From Sipunculus nudus (Eukaryota; Annelida; Sipuncula; Golfingiida; Sipunculidae): DNA of 64,000 nucleotides. The position numbers were made by a program, and so were the translations under genes. The notes below the pieces were generated by a model, which worked only from the letters and a program-made list of their open reading frames with translations, was not told where the DNA came from and made no database searches. Positions within the stretch are counted from its first letter, which is position 1. Each line of letters opens with the position of its first letter. The stretch lies in contig CM049307.1 of the NCBI GenBank assembly GCA_026874595.1, positions 1,761,579 through 1,825,578 on the forward strand. The letters run 5' to 3'. Positions 26,800 to 37,049 of the stretch are shown piece by piece.

Positions 26800-27765
26800 C
26801 CTCTAAAAAATTTAAATAAGATCTAGAGTTTTTTTATCAAATGCTTTCAAATATCAGATTATTAAAGATTATATCATTATGTTTACATTATATGAAAATT
26901 AAATCAACAGTGGTTACAGGAATGAAATGTGCTACTGGCAAAATTTAAGGTTATGATTTTACATTAATGCAAATAACTTAAAAAAAAAAGCAAAAATCTG
27001 ACCTAATTTCTTGTATCTAATTAAATCTCAATTAAAAACAGTTACATGCTGGTAAAAGCCTCTTTTGCTTCCTTAATTACCATATAAAAAGGGTAAATAT
27101 CTTTCCTGATATTTTGACAATAAACAATATGTTCAGGCCCTTAACTCCTACAAATTACGCAATACTGACCTAATTTCTGGCATGTACACAGGAAACATAT
27201 AGTTAAATAGTTGTGCCAAATATGAACAAAAGAACATCAGTTGTTTTGATATTACCCAGTCTTACCAAGTGTAACAATAAGATTTAAATGGAAAATTGAT
27301 GTTTTTCCTTAATTTCACAAAGGAACGAAGTTGCAATGACCCATTATTGGATTTATTAGGAGATCTTACTGACATCAAACTGTATGCCAAATTTCAGATT
27401 TGCAGGTTCAATGGTGTCAAAATGTGCAAGTCTACAGACGGACAGAAAGACAGACGGACAGACAAATGATGCTGACCAATCACTAAAGCTCAGCTGAACG
27501 TAAGTCTCAAAATAAAAAAACAGATAAATCACACCAAAATAATACAATATTCCAGTAAATTACAATGGCTTAGAATTAACACCAACTGACAGCAGAAAAA
27601 AAAACAATGATCAAACAGTTCATGTATCTAAAGTGAAATACTAATTGACAAATGCATGGACTTAATTAAAACAACTCACAGAAGTTAGGTAGGAACCAAG
27701 ATAATGATCATTTATAATTACAATTATAATTAGCATTATTTCAGTTATAACTGTAAGTGTCTCAC

Positions 27766-27828
27766 CTGTATATGATGCCTTTTGAATGCAAGAAAAATAA
27801 TCCTATGGCAATTTCCGCTGCATAAAAC
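27766..27828 (-). CDS. cPKC: Conventional PKC, alpha-E helix (exon)
   Basis: This 63-nt exon starts with the last base of a split Val codon (GT|G), encodes [20 protein letters not shown], and ends with AG, the first two bases of the catalytic-loop Arg. Acceptor TTTTCAG, donor GTGAGA. Its phases fit both neighbours exactly. [14 protein letters not shown] matches the conventional-PKC alpha-E helix. The upstream intron is 22.5 kb. Confidence 0.94.
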
Positions 27829-28219
27829 CTGAAAACAGGAGAAAAAGACTGATGAGGTTAAAGGAAAATTAAGCCATCAGACATCAAAGCCAGAAGTAAA
27901 TATATAAATAAATGTTAAAATGGTAACAAGTAAAGCTGTACTGCTACACCAGTGCAAAGATATATCATGATATCAAGACAAATATCTAGTGTATTTGAGT
28001 TCCCCAGTATCTATATTCTCCTGTTCCTACCAGTACGTTCCCAAACATATATTTTACTTGGTACCTATGTTCCCAGTGCCTATGTCCCCCAGTCTCATGT
28101 TCCCAGTGCCTATGTTCCCTGGTCCTGTGCTACCCACCCTCTATGTTCCCCAGTAATTATAACAAACCTATGTTCCAAAATAGAAATTTCTGGCACTGGA
28201 GATGCCTTAGTATCCCCAG

Positions 28220-28446
28220 ACATATAATAGGATCCTGTGACCTACACCTTTGACCTTGTAACCTTAAAATTGGCATGTGAACTATATGTGCATGATAAAA
28301 GGTCTGAGATGAAAAGTTTGGCTCAAAATGCATCCACAATCTTTTCAAAGATGCGTGTCCTGTTACCTTGACCTTTCACCTCATGACCTCATAATCAATA
28401 GGAATCTTGTTTTATTGATGGGCCATATATAAGTCAAGTTTGTAAC
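28220..28446 (+). repeat. DR1-rich dispersed repeat, left part
   Basis: Contains CACCTTTGACCTTGTAACC (about 28243) and TGACCTTTCACCTCATGACC (about 28368), the first members of the ~140-bp-period array. It is split from 31443-32345 by the LTR element. Confidence 0.6.
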
Positions 28447-28607
28447 TGTTATGGGGTGACATAAAAAAAAGTGGACTGAACTGTCTCGCTAGTGAAGCTT
28501 GCTTTGCTAGCGAAGCGGTTGGTATGCCGGACTTGTACGCCACCGACCTGGGTTTCGAAACCGGGATCGGCCAAGGATTTTCCCCTCATTTATTTGTCTT
28601 CTTAACA
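28447..28607 (+). repeat. 5' LTR with tRNA-like A and B boxes
   Basis: TAGCGAAGCGG (28507-28517) fits the Pol III A-box consensus exactly, and GGGTTTCGAAACC (28550-28562) is one base off a B box, 33 bp away. The two LTRs differ at roughly 20 positions plus small indels, so the element is not recent. Confidence 0.85.
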
Positions 28608-28610
28608 AAA

Positions 28611-28628
28611 TGGGGGCTCATTGGGGAT
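28611..28628 (+). promoter_or_regulatory. Decayed tRNA-Pro-type primer-binding site
   Basis: TGGGGGCTCATTGGGGAT, three bases after the 5' LTR, differs by 3 of 18 from TGGGGGCTCGTCCGGGAT, the complement of the tRNA-Pro 3' end used by several retroelements. Confidence 0.7.
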
Positions 28629-28756
28629 GCTTAATAGTTTTCAAATTTATTAGGCCTTGACCTGGATACATTGTTTACAAGATTACATATTGTTTACAGT
28701 ACATTGTTTTCAGGATTTATCTCAGTGTTTTTTTGTTATTGTTTTCACATCTTAAC

Positions 28757-29757
28757 ATGGCAGATTTCAAACCTGAGACATTTTTGACGATCCGGACCCT
28801 GATCAACTTGAACAGTTGTCAAAAGAACAGTTGTTGCGTTTGGGACAACACTTAGGGCTAAATATGAAAAAAGCTTTGCGAAAGCCTGATATCATTGCTA
28901 AAATCATGCAAGATCTTATTAGGAAAGGTTTAATTGAAGAGACTGAAGTTGAAACAAAAAAAATAACAGCCTTGCTATGCAACAAGAATTGAAAAAGTTA
29001 GAAATGATACATGAGCTAGCATTAAAACAGTCAGAATTAGAAAAAGAGAGAGAAGAGAGGGAAGAACATGAAAGGTTAGAAAGAGACAGACTAGAAAAAG
29101 AAAAAAAAAATTGAGTTAAAACAACTGGAGTTAGAAAGACCTAAAGTAGAACGTAGTCTAAGTGCTGCCCCAACTCACAGTTTTGATGTTACTGAACACA
29201 TTAGACCTGTCCCACCTTTTCAAGAAAAAGAGGTTGATAAATATTTGTTACACTTTGAGAAGGTAGCTGAAAATTTAAAATGGCCTAAAGAAAATTAGAC
29301 TATGCTGTTACAAAGTGTATTGACTGGCAAGGCCAGAGAAATCTATACAGAGTTTTCAGTAGAAGCTGCTGCTGACTATGACCTGGTAAAACGGTTAATC
29401 CTAAAAGGTTATGAGTTAGTTCCAGTGGCTTACCGCCAGAAATTCAGAAATTGGCAAAATCGCAAAGAACAGACCTATGTCAAATTTTCTAGGACAAAAG
29501 AGCAGTTGTTTGATCCCTGGTGTAGTTCTAAAAATGTAATGAAAGATTATGACAATTTGCGCCAGTTGATTTTGCTTGAAGAATTTAAGCGCTGCATTAT
29601 CGCAGATGTTAAAACTTTTCTCGATGAGAAAAGTCCTGAAACACTTGACATTGCTGCTCAATTAGCTGATGATTATTCACTGACACACAAAATGTCCTTT
29701 ACTAGCAAATCAAACCAGTCATTCACAAATAAGAATGTAAAACAGTATGGTCAATAG
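28757..29757 (+). pseudogene. gag: gag of the LTR element, frameshifted
   Basis: An ATG at 28757 begins MADFKPETF. The reading continues in another frame through a Lys/Glu/Leu-rich segment that looks coiled-coil (28990-29115), broken by a stop and a frameshift at an A run near 29100. An intact stretch from 29302 to 29757 encodes a capsid-like region with KAREIYTEFS, YELVPVAYRQKFRNW and LADDYSLTHK, recognisable from Ty3/Gypsy-type gag proteins of fish and invertebrates. At least three disruptions mean no full Gag is made. Confidence 0.8.
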
Positions 29758-29881
29758 AAGTTTACAGCGCAGTCACCCAGTACAAGTAATCCTGATAGTT
29801 CAACAAAGCCCATAGCTACATCTCAGTCCACGTCGACTGTGTCTTAGTCCAACAAATGACCAGTCATTTTCAAAGAAAATC

Positions 29882-29923
29882 TGTAATTACTGCAAGAAGG
29901 AAGGTCATCTAATATCTGACTGC
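29882..29923 (+). pseudogene. Zinc knuckle (CCHC) remnant
   Basis: Codons read C-N-Y-C-K-K-E-G-H-L-I-S-D-C, the exact CX2CX4HX4C spacing of a retroviral-type nucleocapsid knuckle. It is separated from the capsid-like frame by stops. Confidence 0.85.
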
Positions 29924-30075
29924 TGGAAATTTGCGAATAGACCAAATAGCAAACCTTCTGGTTTTGTTTCAAATCTATGCATAGCATAGTACAAGAGCCA
30001 AGCTCTTTTCATGTAAATAAGGGGTACAACTCCTTTGTTGACTCAAATTAAGAGTTTGATGCTACAGAGGCCCAA

Positions 30076-30636
30076 GTGCCATCTAAATCCAAAGAAGAAT
30101 CCGTAGATTGCGGGGTAAAAACCTCAGTGGATTCCTGCAAGAAATTAAATAAGGCTAGGTCCTTTCAAGACTCCTGCGAGGAGTATTCTCTGGATAAGGC
30201 TAAGTCCTTTTATGACTCTTGCGAGAATATTTCAAATGAGGCCAGGTCCTCGTATGACAAACAAAAGTTTGTTTCTTTTGAGGAAAATTCCGCTGTTGAC
30301 TCCCATGAGGAGTTTGATGATAAAAAGGATGTAGATTCCTTAGATGACTCTGCAACAGAGTTTATGACTGACACCTTCAATGTCAGTTCTTTGTTTGATG
30401 AGGTTGAGGTAGTAGATTCCTCTCTTGACTCTGAAATGGAGTTATTTGAGCCATTCATACATGATGGTTTTGTATCACTTTCAAGTGATATTTCAGATTC
30501 TACCCCTATTAGAATTTTGAGGGACACTGGTTCAGGCCAGACTCTCATGTTAGCAAACACTTTGCCATTTTCTGATAGGTCCTTTACTGGTGCACATGCA
30601 CTTGTTAATGAAGTGTTTTCAGACAGGCACACTTAA
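30076..30636 (+). pseudogene. Linker and aspartic protease remnant
   Basis: An open stretch of 186 codons. The first 140 are acidic and low-complexity, rich in Asp, Ser and Glu, with a loose repeat (KARSFQDSCEE, KAKSFYDSCEN, EARSSYDKQK). Near the end RILRDTGSGQTLML carries the DTGS-type catalytic Asp (codon at 30523). The protease is cut by a frameshift soon after, and its C-terminal part continues in another frame at about 30733 as ILGKDVAGDKVQP. This is a broken retroelement protease. Confidence 0.8.
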
Positions 30637-30732
30637 GTTCCGCTTCACAGTATCCATTTATAGTCAGATTTGATTTCTTGGAATATATTACTGTGGGCAT
30701 AAGAACTACTTTACCCTTTATGGGGAATTCAG

Positions 30733-31085
30733 TTGATACTAGGCAAAGATGTTGCAGGGGATAAAGTACAGCCTGTACCAATAGTGACAGAAAAGCTGTC
30801 ACTTGATCAGGACACTGACCCGGAAAGTCAGGAAATTCCTGATTTGTATCCTTCATGTGCTGTAACTAGATCAATTGCCAAGAAAAACACACATGAGGAT
30901 AATGGTCCAGATAATAACACTCTGGGAGTTATTAGTGACTCATCTAACGACTCGCCCGTACAGGATGCAGCATTCTCAAGGTCAGAACTTATCGCAGAAC
31001 AGCATAAGGACCCTGATATTTCATGTTTGTTTCCCAGGGCAGTTTCTGAAGATGGGCTGTCACAGAACCCAGTTTGTTTCTATGT
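30733..31085 (+). pseudogene. Protease C-terminal and pol linker remnant
   Basis: Begins MILGKDVAGDKV, the end of the protease, then PSCAVTRSIAK and SRSELIAEQHKDPDIS, which in related elements lie between protease and reverse transcriptase. The frame ends in an internal tRNA-like sequence instead of reverse transcriptase. Confidence 0.7.
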
Positions 31086-31091
31086 CAAAAA

Positions 31092-31125
31092 TGGGGGCTC
31101 GTCCGGGATCTGAACCCAGGACCTC
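31092..31125 (+). other. Internal 34-nt tRNA-Pro antisense sequence
   Basis: TGGGGGCTCGTCCGGGAT is an exact tRNA-Pro primer-site sequence, and the following CTGAACCCAGGACCTC continues as the complement of a tRNA T arm. It lies about 190 bp before the 3' LTR, where a second copy of the LTR-end plus primer-site sequence (GTAACAAAATGGGGGCTC) also occurs at 31154-31171. Confidence 0.7.
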
Positions 31126-31278
31126 AGGATTTTCACCTGAACAATTTGCCTTCGTAACAAAATGGGGGCTCTTCTAACATGATGGTTAATTTTGTGGCCC
31201 AGGGAATAAGTTCACCAAAGTGTCACTCTTGGGATAGTTAGTCTTGTTCTGATAGCAGAATGCTCTTAAGAGGAGGTG

Positions 31279-31437
31279 TGTTACGGGGTGACATAAAAAA
31301 AGCGGACTGAACTGTGTTGCTAGTGAAGCTTGCTTTGCTAGCAAAGCGGTTGGTACGCCTGACTGGTACACCACCGACCTGGGTTCAAAACAGGGATTGG
31401 CCCAGGATTTTCCCCTCATTTATTTGTCTTTGTAACA
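31279..31437 (+). repeat. 3' LTR
   Basis: Partner of 28447-28607. The A box here reads TAGCAAAGCGG and the B-box region GGGTTCAAAACAGG, both slightly mutated. Confidence 0.88.
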
Positions 31438-31442
31438 GTAAC

Positions 31443-32345
31443 CCATATATCAATCCAAACTGGAGTTATCATCAGGAAATGAATTTTTGGACAGATGGCT
31501 CCGGTGACCTTCACCTTTGACCTTGTGACCTAAAAATGGATAGGGTCTTCCTTTATTGGCAGGTGAACTATATCTGCAAGATAAAAGGTCTGAGATGAAA
31601 AGTTTGGCTGAAAATGCATCCATAAACTTTTCAAAGATGTGTGTCCTGTGACCTTGACCTTTGACTTTGTGACCTCAAAATCAATAGAGGTTTTGCTTTA
31701 TTAATTTGCCATATATAAGTCAAGTTTAAAATCTATATATCAATCCAAGCTTGAATTATCATCCTGGAACCTAATTTTTGGAAAGATGGCTCCTGTGACC
31801 TTCACCTTTGATCTTGTGCCCTAAAAATGGAAATGGGTCTTCCTCTATTGGCAGGTGAACTATATGTGCAAGATAAAAGGTCTGAGATGAAAAGTTTGGC
31901 TGAAAATGCATCCATAAACTTTTCAAAGATGTGTGTCCTGTGACCTTGACCTTTGACCTTGTGACCCCAAAATCTATTGGATCTAGCTTTTTTAATGGGA
32001 CATATATGTCAAGTTTGAAATCCATACATAAAAAAAAGCTGGAAATATCAACCAGAAACTAATTTTTTGACAGATAGCTCCTGTGGCCTTGACCTTGTGA
32101 CCCCAAAATTGATATGGATCATCCATTATTGGCAAGTGAGCTATATGTTCAAGATGGATGATCTTGGATGAAAAGTTTGGCTTAAAAGCATCCACAATAT
32201 CTTTAATGATGTGTTCAGTGACCTTGACCTCATGACCCTAGAACCTAAAGGGTTCTTACTTTAGTGGTGGGCCATACATAAGTCACGTTTGAAATCCATA
32301 TGGCTATCAACACTTGAGATATCATAAGAGGTGTGTGATTTTCAC
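31443..32345 (+). repeat. DR1-rich array, right part, ~140-bp period
   Basis: GTGACCTTGACCTTTGACC-type cores recur near 31508, 31650, 31796, 31942, 32090 and 32218. Between them the text 'GATAAAAGGTCTGAGATGAA' and 'GTTTGGCTGAAAATGCATCC' is repeated. TGACCTTTGACCT is a perfect DR1 of the nuclear-receptor half site AGGTCA. Confidence 0.8.
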
Positions 32346-34207
32346 CAAATATGGAAATATTAAAGGTCAAGGCCACTCTCATGGTAATGGTCATGACCCA
32401 AATTTAAATAGACCTCATCCCATAACCTATCTCCTACATGTTCATAATATGAAAGAAATCTGTCCATTAGTTTTTTACTTATAATGCTCACAGTACTGTC
32501 AAGTGGCAATTATGGGGGTATTAAAAGTCGTAAAAACAAGAAAAGGATAATAGGTGGCGCCACCAGTTTCTTGCATTTCACAATCACCTTGATTTTTGGA
32601 CCAATCCATGCAAGGTTTCTTGAAATATTTAAGAATTTGTGTTATTTTTAGCAAAAACGGACCTATTCAAGGTCAAAGTCACTCTCCTAGCAAAGGTCAT
32701 GACCCCATTTCAAAAGGCTTTGTCCTCTTACCTTTATCAATACAAAGGTAAAGTCTAAAAAAGATCAGTGAAATATATTTTGAGTTATCCCACTCACAAG
32801 ATTTTTCGGCAGCGGCAGCGGGACAGTCATGAAACCATAGTATCCCAACTTTGTCTGGGGATACAATTACAGTCATGACTTGACATTCTAACCCTTAAAA
32901 ATCCAAAACCTTGCAATCCATAAGTTTTTGTGAAAAATATAAAAATTAGCCTTGACAAACCCACAGCCTCGATTCAGACTCCCACACGACATTCCATGAC
33001 ACAAACAAGCATATTGACATATTTTCTGACTCAACAATCTGACCTGTTTACTTTCCTTTGTGTCAACCCATGGGCCCCTGCACAATCAAGTAGGCATGCA
33101 ATCCAGTGATGTGTATTGCTCATATGCTGGCCTAGCCGTGACAACCCGACTCAGTAAGCAATCAGATAATTGGGCTGTTAAGCCTACTCGAGTCGTGATA
33201 CTAGTGATATGGAGGAATGTATCGCAGTAGTCTTGCATCTGGTTGCATTCATATTGTGCAAAATGGCCCTTAATCTCAATATTATGCTAGAAATGGTAAA
33301 TAAACACAGTAGCATAAATGTGAGCTCGCAACCTAAACTGAAACACCGTCTCCATGGACACGGGTCATTTCCTGTGTCGCCTGCAAAATGCCTGAGTCCT
33401 GTAACCCGTGTGAGCCATGCTTGTGTTCATGCGGTCATAAATTCAACAAACATGCTGAGGAGTTTACCAATGTGCTGGGTTAAACTGGAATTTTTCTTGC
33501 TCCTATTTGGTATTATTAGAAAGTACACAAAAAATACTATCGTATGGTCTGGTTTATGTTGATTGACAGTGTACCTGTAGCCTGTGAAGCGTTTCAGAAA
33601 TGACGAAAATATTTGCATCTTCATAAGGCCTTATAATGCGATCCTCAGACGTAGATGTAATGACACTCTGGTGCTAGTAATCTGGTCGTAATGCCAGAGG
33701 GTCAATATGATGCTAATGCTGGCCCCACTGACTGAGTCAGTTTGTCCCACTGATTAAGTCAATTTGCATCATTTAGTAGGAGAACACCTCTCAAGTTGGG
33801 ACCACAGTGGTGATAGGTTTGGTTCTTTGAAGCTCTTTGAGGAATCAAACATTATGAGATGTTTGGAGGTCAGAGTTTAGCGCAATAATGTAAAAGATGC
33901 CATAACTAAATTATCCCCTGACAATTAATGCAGGTACCCCCTTCAAAATAGGCCTTAATCTTCAGAAGCATATACTGACTCTTGACAAGCTACCAGGGTT
34001 TCTTTAGCCTGTGACCTTCAAAACCAAGTCAGAGATATAGGTGGAAATATTTTTTGTGTCAAATTTGAAGGAAACAAATGCAGTTCTTCAAAAGTGATGG
34101 GGTTAACAAAAATCCTATATTTTCACAGATTAAAATCTTCCCAAGTCTTCAAAAATATCTGAGATCTTGGTTGAAACAATTTGTGTATTGAATTTGAAGA
34201 AATTAAC
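32346..34207. other. Mostly unassigned; includes GGTGGCGCCACC at 32553
   Basis: 32346-32880 continues dispersed-repeat sequence with further TGACC words. 32880-33700 has slightly higher GC and no copy elsewhere in the window. Short open frames here resemble no protein I know. Confidence 0.4.
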
Positions 34208-37049
34208 AAGGGACCTATGGGTCACTGTGCTCAGCTGACGTTAACCTTGAAGGTAAAATCTAAAATAATATCAAATGGAGATAAAGTGTAAGAGGAAGAG
34301 GTAATAAAGGCCATGGTTGGTTTATATGATTGGTTTGTATTGATGAGCAAGAAATTGTTGCAAAAAATATTTTGTGACCTGACCATGTGTTTCCTAATGT
34401 TGAAACTAAAGCATGTGAGCAGTTTGTGAACAAATGATCTGTACTATTACCATGATCATTAGTTGGTTTTTCGATTAACTGTTGACATTTCAGTAGTTTA
34501 CACATTTGTTCAATTGAATCTGTTTTTTGTATAATATATATTATTAAATATATATGTATTTTTTTATGAAATGTATACAGTTGAAATATAGCTAATTAGC
34601 AACATACAAGTGACCCATGGGTCATGACGCTCAGCTGCCAAGCATGACCTGTGACATCATGGACTGAGATTCACAACTTCCAGTCAAATTTTGAAGAACC
34701 AATTTGCCAATTTGTTGAAAATTTTCTATGACAACAGAAATATATATCACCTATGTCTGGTTAAAACACAGTGAATTGATGGTCTGAGGAAAATGCATGA
34801 TTGTTAAGCTATCAGGAACTATTCCAACAGCTTGCTTGAAACCTGTCAGTCTCAAAGGAACACCACAAAGGGCAAATATAAGATCAAAATATATAGCAAA
34901 AATCAAGGAAATACATGCAAGAATTATTGAGAAACATGTGCTTCTGTATGAATTTTTATTCAATACAAGCCAACTGTACTGCACTTTTATAAATGATGGT
35001 AATATTTATTCAGATATATTTGACCCAATCCTTTACAAGATTACATAAATATACATCCAACTGCATTCACTTTAACTGTTCTTGAGATAATATGATCAAA
35101 AGGAATTAAAAGATGGTTGCCTGGTGGCCATATTGGACTTCTGACAAGTCTGAAATCAGACAACAAACATTCTCTAAATCGGACCAAACATTAAAGAAAA
35201 ATTACTGAAACTGCCCTGAAGAAAGAATTTCTAAGGTGGCTAACTGGCAGACATAATGGATTTCTGACAAGTATGACATTTAATATCCCACATTCTCCAA
35301 TAAGAGACCAAACTTGGGGCAAATTATCCAGTAATAAATGCCCAAAATAATTCAAAAGGCATGTCCAGGCCCTCATATCAGATTTATAGATATGCAATTG
35401 TAAAAAGTGTAAGTCCAATATTTTTATTATCACTCTGCTTTTCAATGGGGTCAGCAGGGTAGGTAAACTGCCAAACCTGAAAGAAAAGAAATGCAGAAAG
35501 CATGACTAAGAGTCTTGAGATAAAACAAAAAGCCATCCTTAATCAAGGTACACATCCACATATTATGAGAACAAACACTTGCTTTTATATGTGGTGATAT
35601 ATATTAAAATATTCAGATATCTAGGAAACTAAGTTTATTGCCTAGGATTCCATAAAATAAACTGCAAAATGTTCCCATCATCTTATAAATCAGTAGCTAA
35701 ACCTTAATACTTTACTCTCATAGTTTTAATGCCTGGCTGAAGCATTCTGACAACAGTGTTTTTATTATGAAGTAACAAGGTACTTATCACTGAGCCTTAT
35801 CACTTAATAGGCTGATACAAAAGGGAGTCATATGTCACCAGTGTTACTCACAATTACAGCCACACAGGAAGATGTACCAGCTGGAGTGGGATGGTTATAT
35901 ATACAAGAAAAATAGAGATGGTCTATAAAATAAGTAATTGTGAACATCCCTGACCTATGACCTTGTCCTTTTGCCCATATATCAACTGGATTCTTTCTAA
36001 ATGATGGGTAACTACTGACCACTTAAATCTGGTGTAATTACTTGGCAACCAATGGGTGAATAACTTTGACCTGCAACCTTTAACCTGCTGACCAGCTGAC
36101 CCCAAAATCAATAAGTTATTTATTCAAGCAAAAAGACCCATAAATATGAAGTTTGAGTCAAACTGAGTGATGCATAGATGTGGCATATGTGAAAGACTGA
36201 AGGTTTGGGTTGAACAGTTACACTTGAAATATGCTCACAAGCATTTAGAACAATTAAATATTGTGACCTTGACCTTTGACTTTTTGACCTCAACATCAAT
36301 AGGCTTCTTCCCTTATTGGTAGGTAAGCCATATATGACAGATCGAAGGTACAGATTGAAAAGTTTGCCTGAAAATGACTCCACACAAGAAGTGGGTGCTG
36401 TGAACTTGACCTTTGACCTCAAAATCAACAGGTCTTTTCCCCTGTTGGCAGAGAAGCGATATCAGTGCTGGAAGGTTTGGAATGAAAAGTCTAGCTTGAA
36501 ATGTGTCCACTACCTTTTCAAAGAAGTGGATCCTGTGACCGTGACCTTTGACCTTGTGACCTCAAAATCTATAGGATTCTTCTCCAACTTAGTAGGTGAG
36601 CTATATGTGAAAGATCAAAGAATTGGGATGAAAGGGTTGGCTTAAAATGCATCCACAGGCTTTTCAAAGAAGAGGCTCCTGTGACCTTGACCTTTGACCT
36701 TTTGACCTAAAAAAAATTATGGTTCTTCCCCTGTTGGTAGGTGAGCTGTATGTGAAAGATGGAAGGTTTGGGATGAAAATTTTGTCTCAAAGAGTTATTT
36801 CTGGGGGTGCAAACACACCCCATAACTTCGAGAATATAGGTCGCAGTGACCTAATTTCAGGTTTGCAAGGAGATCTTTTTATAACCTCTAAGACTGCATA
36901 GGGTTCATGGCCCTAGCCCCTACGGTTACGATTTGTGCCCTGCTAACAGTATGGCTGGCCGTCCGGCCGGCCGGACGGACAGACAGAAGGACGCCGGACA
37001 AAGACCCATCGCTATAGCCCAGCATGACTGAAAGTCAGCTGAGCTAAAA
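34208..37049 (+). mobile_element. Family-1-type heads and tail flanking a DR1-rich body
   Basis: Heads AACAAGGGACCTATGGGTCA at about 34207 and ACAAGTGACCCATGGGTCAT at about 34608. The 3' tail at 36960-37049 has GGCCGGCCGGACGGACAGAC, CTATAGCCCAGCATGACTGA and CAGCTGAGCTAAAAA. The body includes the second DR1-rich array. Confidence 0.5.
35940..36760 (+). repeat. Second DR1-rich array
   Basis: TGACCTTTGACCT or one-base variants occur near 36263, 36402, 36537 and 36680, spaced about 140 bp, with repeated flanks of the 'GTAGGTGAGCTATATGTGAA' type. Confidence 0.75.

Larger units (their letters stand above)
21852..27500 (+). mobile_element. Compound family-1 material with nested insertions
   Basis: Heads CAAGGGACCCATGGGTCA occur at about 21852 and 22388. 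A decayed 3' tail (GGACAGACGGACAGAC then AAAGCTCAGCTGAACG) ends near 27500. The first head is followed by sequence shared with 38921 and 45168. The second parallels 37050-38150 and then 17500-17800. It is interrupted by the family-2 copy (23680-25183) and the LINE (25775-26799). A 16-G run lies at about 23250. Non-coding. Confidence 0.55.
28447..31437 (+). mobile_element. LTR retrotransposon, internally deleted (2991 bp)
   Basis: Two LTRs of 161 and 159 bp (28447-28607, 31279-31437) start TGTTA and end AACA. GTAAC flanks both sides (28442-28446, 31438-31442) as a 5-bp target duplication. Inside are gag fragments, a zinc knuckle, a DTGSGQT aspartic protease and the start of a pol-like region. 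Reverse transcriptase, RNase H and integrase are missing, so it is non-autonomous. A purine tract precedes the 3' LTR (AAGAGGAGGTG). The order gag-protease and the primer site point to the Ty3/Gypsy side (inference). It inserted into the DR1-rich repeat: CAAGTTTGTAACCCATATAT reads through without it. Confidence 0.9.

Noticed and set aside
28507-28575. A functional tRNA gene in the LTR
   Set aside because: A and B boxes are present but the putative acceptor-stem halves do not pair, so it is tRNA-like only.
30210-30632. Minus-strand open frame of 140 codons
   Set aside because: Antisense shadow of the acidic linker and protease remnant of the LTR element.
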